In this document: in pieces, positions 6,076 through 8,922 of the stretch
Layout: each line of letters begins with the position of its first letter
Numbering within the stretch: position 1 is the first letter of the stretch
NCBI GenBank assembly: GCA_044425575.1
Contig: JAWXVE010000079.1
Span: 1-8,922 of the forward strand
Reading direction: 5' to 3'
From: JAWXVE01 sp044425575
GTDB lineage: Bacteria; Bacillota; Clostridia; Lachnospirales; Lachnospiraceae
Length of the DNA: 8,922 bases
Translations under genes and position numbers: made by a program
Notes under the pieces: model-generated
The model's database searches: none
Seen by the model: the letters and a program-made list of their open reading frames with translations, nothing else
What the model was told of the DNA's origin: nothing

Positions 6076-7533
6076 ATGGTATTTCATTCCTATATCTTTA
6101 TCTTAGTGTTTCTTCCAATGACCATCATTGGATATTATATATTAGATCGAAAGGGTGCCCTTCAAGCTAGACAAATATGGCTAATTACTATGTCTCTAGT
6201 GTTTTGCGGCTATTTTAGCGTACAATCTCTTTTCGTACTTCTTATGAGTGTTATTGTGAATTATTCTCTGGGAAGCATGATACACAATAGAAAGAGTAGG
6301 GCATGGCAACAAAGTATATTAGGTGTTGGAATATTTGCTAATGTCTCTATGTTGTTGTATTTCAAGTATATGGATTTCTTCATTCAGAACATGAATGAAT
6401 TACTAGGTAACCAATCTTCTTTTATAGAAGTAATTTGGCCATTGGGGATTAGTTTTTATACATTTTCTCAGATTTCTTATTTGGTGGATACTTATCATAG
6501 AGGGGAGAAATCAAGTGGACTCATGCCGTATCTAGCATATATTACGTATTTTCCCAAGTTAACATCAGGCCCCATTGCCTTATATGAAGCTTCTAGAGAT
6601 GAATTTGCTACAACTGCGGTGAGTTCACACTTTTACGAGAATATTAGCAAGGGGATTTTTCTATTTACCCTAGGTCTTGGGAAGAAAGTATTAGTGGCAG
6701 ATTATCTTGTGGGTATCGTCAATACAGGATATGCAGAAACAGCCAATTTAACCAGTACCCAATCGGTAGTGGTTATTTTAGCGTATACAGCATATATTTA
6801 TTTTGATTTTAGCGGGTATTGCGATATGGCAGTAGGTGTTAGCAGGATGTTTGGTATTTCCTTACCAATTAATTTCAATTCACCATATAAGGCAGTGACC
6901 ATTTCTGATTTTTGGAATCGATGGCATATTACACTTTCTAGGTTCTTTACCCAATATCTCTATATTCCACTTGGTGGCAATCGTAAGGGTGTGATAAGAA
7001 TGCTTGTAAACACGCTAATCGTATTTTTAGTTAGTGGACTATGGCATGGATCCAATTGGACATTTCTTGTATGGGGACTCCTTCACGGCTTGGCAGTTTG
7101 CCTAGATAAATTGATAAAACACTGGTCTATTCAGATTCCAAAGCTCATTAGTTGGTGTGCAACTTTTGTCATTGTAAATGTGGCATGGGTATACTTTCGA
7201 GCAGATTCTATTTCTCAAGCCAATACTATGTTAAGGAATGTAGTAACAAGGATAGGAGTACAAGGAGAAGTGCAGTTGGCAGAATCCCTATTTGATTTGT
7301 TGGAATTTCGTATCTTGCAACGACTGAACTGGAATGATACATGGAATAATAATCTCATTGGAACCGTTTTTGTGGTAATATGTGTATGTGTAACACTAAT
7401 TGGGAAGAATTCTAATCAGCGCACGGAAGAATTTCGAACAACAATAAAATCCTTGTATCTTACATGGATTTTATTGTTGTGGTGCATGGTTTCCTTGACA
7501 GGTGTTGCTACCTTCGTATACTTAGCTTTTTAG
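6076..7533 (+). CDS. MBOAT-family O-acyltransferase (AlgI/DltB type)
   Basis: A 485-residue polytopic membrane protein that should move an acyl group, usually acetyl, across the membrane to an exported polysaccharide or other surface polymer. Diagnostic parts in order: MVFHSYIFILVFLP first span; WPLGISFYTFSQISYLVDTY (121-140); YITYFPKLTSGPI (155-167); DFSGYCDMAVGVSRMFGI (244-261); FWNRWHITLSRFF with conserved H284; YIPLGGNRKG (296-305); and VSGLWHGSNWTF with the catalytic H324. Both conserved histidines are present and the length is normal for AlgI relatives. The gene starts 70 bases after an extended -10 promoter candidate and is followed after 48 bases by an SGNH-like membrane-anchored protein, the usual partner in such O-acetylation systems. 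The acceptor is not known; the nonulosonic-acid genes upstream suggest a surface glycan. Confidence 0.92.
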   Translation: MVFHSYIFILVFLPMTIIGYYILDRKGALQARQIWLITMSLVFCGYFSVQSLFVLLMSVIVNYSLGSMIHNRKSRAWQQSILGVGIFANVSMLLYFKYMDFFIQNMNELLGNQSSFIEVIWPLGISFYTFSQISYLVDTYHRGEKSSGLMPYLAYITYFPKLTSGPIALYEASRDEFATTAVSSHFYENISKGIFLFTLGLGKKVLVADYLVGIVNTGYAETANLTSTQSVVVILAYTAYIYFDFSGYCDMAVGVSRMFGISLPINFNSPYKAVTISDFWNRWHITLSRFFTQYLYIPLGGNRKGVIRMLVNTLIVFLVSGLWHGSNWTFLVWGLLHGLAVCLDKLIKHWSIQIPKLISWCATFVIVNVAWVYFRADSISQANTMLRNVVTRIGVQGEVQLAESLFDLLEFRILQRLNWNDTWNNNLIGTVFVVICVCVTLIGKNSNQRTEEFRTTIKSLYLTWILLLWCMVSLTGVATFVYLAF

Positions 7534-7565
7534 GATGATAGGTGAATGGAATATATTAAGAAGAA

Positions 7566-7574
7566 AGGGAGGAG
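7566..7574 (+). promoter_or_regulatory. Strong ribosome binding site that sets the SGNH-like protein start
   Basis: AGGGAGGAG lies 7 bases before ATG 7582. The in-frame ATG at 7546 has only AGGTGA directly against it, too close to work well. The short 12-codon extension is lysine/arginine rich and not needed for the signal anchor. Confidence 0.7.
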
Positions 7575-7581
7575 ACTATTA

Positions 7582-8649
7582 ATGAATCATAAAGCATGGG
7601 TTCGTGGACTACTTACAATGCTAGTAGTAAGTGTAGTCATATGGATTACCATTACAGTAATCGTAGATCCTTACTTTCATTATCATAAACCAATGGAATC
7701 CTTATCTTACAGGCTCTATTACGAACGATATATTAATGATGGAATTGCAAGACATTTTGACTATAATGCTATGATTGTTGGTACCTCTATGACCCAAAAC
7801 TTTAAGACCACTGATTTAGAGGGGTTATACGGAGTGGATGCTATTAAAACCCCATTTCAAGGGGCGGGGTATGAAGAACTCTCACAGTTCACCATGCGGG
7901 CATTAGAATATAATGAAGACATTGAGTTGATTGTAAGAGCAGTTGATTTAAATGGACTTACCAATGAGGCGGGATGGCAGAACTACACCGAATACCCAGA
8001 TTATTTGTACGATGATAATATTTGGAATGATATTCAGTATACGTTAGACAAAAACGTTATGTACCAAGGTGTATTTAGCACATTCATACGAACAATTCAG
8101 GGTCTAGAGAGTACTACTTTTGACGAATATTCTAGTACAAATGTAGAGGTAGGATATGCCTTTGACTTTGAAGCGGGAGTACCCTTAGATACAAGACCAG
8201 CATCAAGAGAGATTACAGAAGAGGAAATCTACAATGTAATTTATAATGTGGAATATTACCTAATCCCTGCCATTGAAGCATATCCAGACGTAGAATTTCT
8301 TTTGTTTTTTCCACCTTACAATATTGAATATTGGAATGCTATGAGTGAAATAGGGGATATTGATGTAGAATATGCAGCTATGATGCTGACCGCGGAACGC
8401 TTGTTGAACTATCCTAATGTATCACTTTATTATTATTATGATCAATACGAGTTAGTGCGTGATCTTAGTCAGTATTTGGATCGTTTGCATTATGGTTCTC
8501 ATATTAATACCCAGATATTAGAATGGATGTATGAGGGAACGGGTCTTCTAACCTTAGAGAATTACCAGACCATTCTAGAGCAAGATCGAATATTCTACAC
8601 AGAATACAATTATCTTGCCGTGCCAGAGGTCAATGAGTCAGTGGAGTAG
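7582..8649 (+). CDS. Membrane-anchored SGNH-like protein, partner of the MBOAT acyltransferase
   Basis: A 355-residue protein with a short basic N-terminus and one membrane span (about 9-28, LLTMLVVSVVIWITITVIV), so most of it should lie outside the membrane as in AlgJ/DltD/PatB-type partners of MBOAT proteins. NAMIVGTSMTQNF (62-74) carries the serine block GTSM (S69, candidate nucleophile), and YLDRLHYGSHIN (298-309) supplies the D300-x-x-H303 pair expected of the SGNH fold. Between them the sequence is rich in Tyr, Asn, Asp and Glu and low in lysine. It probably takes the acyl group delivered by the MBOAT protein and places it on a glycan, or trims it. Overall similarity to named SGNH enzymes looks low; the call depends on these two blocks and the neighbour. 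Confidence 0.65.
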   Translation: MNHKAWVRGLLTMLVVSVVIWITITVIVDPYFHYHKPMESLSYRLYYERYINDGIARHFDYNAMIVGTSMTQNFKTTDLEGLYGVDAIKTPFQGAGYEELSQFTMRALEYNEDIELIVRAVDLNGLTNEAGWQNYTEYPDYLYDDNIWNDIQYTLDKNVMYQGVFSTFIRTIQGLESTTFDEYSSTNVEVGYAFDFEAGVPLDTRPASREITEEEIYNVIYNVEYYLIPAIEAYPDVEFLLFFPPYNIEYWNAMSEIGDIDVEYAAMMLTAERLLNYPNVSLYYYYDQYELVRDLSQYLDRLHYGSHINTQILEWMYEGTGLLTLENYQTILEQDRIFYTEYNYLAVPEVNESVE

Positions 8650-8655
8650 AGTTTA

Positions 8656-8670
8656 TTTCTTGGCAAGAAA
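8656..8670. repeat. 15-bp perfect 7-1-7 palindrome between genes
   Basis: TTTCTTG (8656-8662), G, CAAGAAA (8664-8670) is a perfect palindrome starting 7 bases after the stop of the SGNH-like gene. There is no T-run after it, so a terminator is unlikely; a protein-binding site or chance are both possible. Confidence 0.4.
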
Positions 8671-8712
8671 GGGAAGAATGCCATATTGATAGAATGAAAG
8701 AAAAGGATGTTT

Positions 8713-8922
8713 ATGAAGATAGAGAGTCAAAAAAATAAAATTCTATATGCTGCTATTACGGGAATCTCATTTCTTGCTATTTTAATTTGCAATGGGTTAA
8801 CGACCTATATGTCAGACGATTTTATTCAATTAACAGAGGAAGTCAAGTTACATTCTATAGTAGATTTATTTGCCTATGGATACGAACACTACATGACGGT
8901 AAATGGGCGAAGTAATACTCAT
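8713..8922 (+). CDS. DUF6056-like membrane protein, N-terminal 70 residues (cut by window end)
   Basis: The frame is open from ATG 8713 to the last base. It begins with a basic stretch (MKIESQKNK) and one membrane span (about 10-28), followed by TYMSDDFIQL (31-40) and YEHYMTVNGRSNTH at the cut. The SDDF motif after the first span and NGR..TH further on are the pattern of DUF6056-type polytopic proteins, which resemble GT-C glycosyltransferases with an acidic first loop. AAAAGG at 8701-8706 lies 6 bases ahead; an in-frame ATG at 8707 is overlapped by this site and is less likely. It continues the surface-glycan cluster in the same direction, 63 bases after the SGNH-like gene. The family call is tentative because most of the protein is missing. 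Confidence 0.6.
   Translation, partial: MKIESQKNKILYAAITGISFLAILICNGLTTYMSDDFIQLTEEVKLHSIVDLFAYGYEHYMTVNGRSNTH

Noticed and set aside
8660..8695. Promoter for the last gene using TTGGCA (8660) and TAGAAT (8690)
   Set aside because: The spacer is 24 bases, far too long, and the alternative -10 at 8682 is a poor match.
1..8922. CRISPR array, tRNA, rRNA, integrase or insertion sequence
   Set aside because: I saw no regularly spaced repeats, no tRNA cloverleaf, no rRNA-like segment and no transposase or integrase motif in any frame.

Overview
The window reads as A+T-rich chromosomal DNA of an anaerobic Firmicute of the Clostridia, most like Lachnospiraceae. The evidence is the strong AGGAGG-type ribosome sites, the multicopy AAA-ATPase-like/PD-(D/E)XK gene family, an AgrA-like LytTR regulator, and a surface-polysaccharide gene set (GtrII-like, MBOAT, SGNH-like and DUF6056-like proteins) typical of that group. 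The assignment is inferred from protein character only.

The left part (1-2049) is a decay zone. It opens with the last 31 codons of an AAA-ATPase-like/PD-(D/E)XK protein. About 750 bases follow with no recognisable gene but with three conspicuous inverted-repeat structures. Next come a LytTR response regulator broken by an internal deletion plus frameshift (865-1418) and a second AAA-ATPase-like gene reduced to its two ends by a nonsense codon, a frameshift and a large internal deletion (1549-1993).

The right part (2050-8922) is an intact, all-plus-strand cell-surface glycan cluster. It starts at a good SigA-type promoter with an extended -10 (2050-2078), overlapped by a perfect 16-bp palindrome that could be an operator. 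The genes in order are: a 548-residue fusion of pseudaminic acid synthase (PseI) with a formyltransferase-like domain (2142-3788); a GtrII-like polytopic glycosyltransferase (3793-5397); a GNAT acetyltransferase resembling PseH/RimL (5409-5942); a second promoter candidate (5978-6006); an MBOAT O-acyltransferase of the AlgI type (6076-7533); a membrane-anchored SGNH-like partner (7582-8649); and the first 70 codons of a DUF6056-like membrane protein cut by the window end (8713-8922).

A working model is that the PseI fusion and the GNAT protein make or decorate a nonulosonic acid (pseudaminic type). The GtrII-like and DUF6056-like membrane proteins would act on lipid-linked sugars or glycan transfer, and the MBOAT/SGNH pair would O-acylate the exported glycan. 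The other pse genes (pseB, C, F, G) are not in the window. The most notable points are the PseI-formyltransferase fusion and, within it, an alanine where the family has its catalytic aspartate, which makes a plain formyl-transfer role uncertain.
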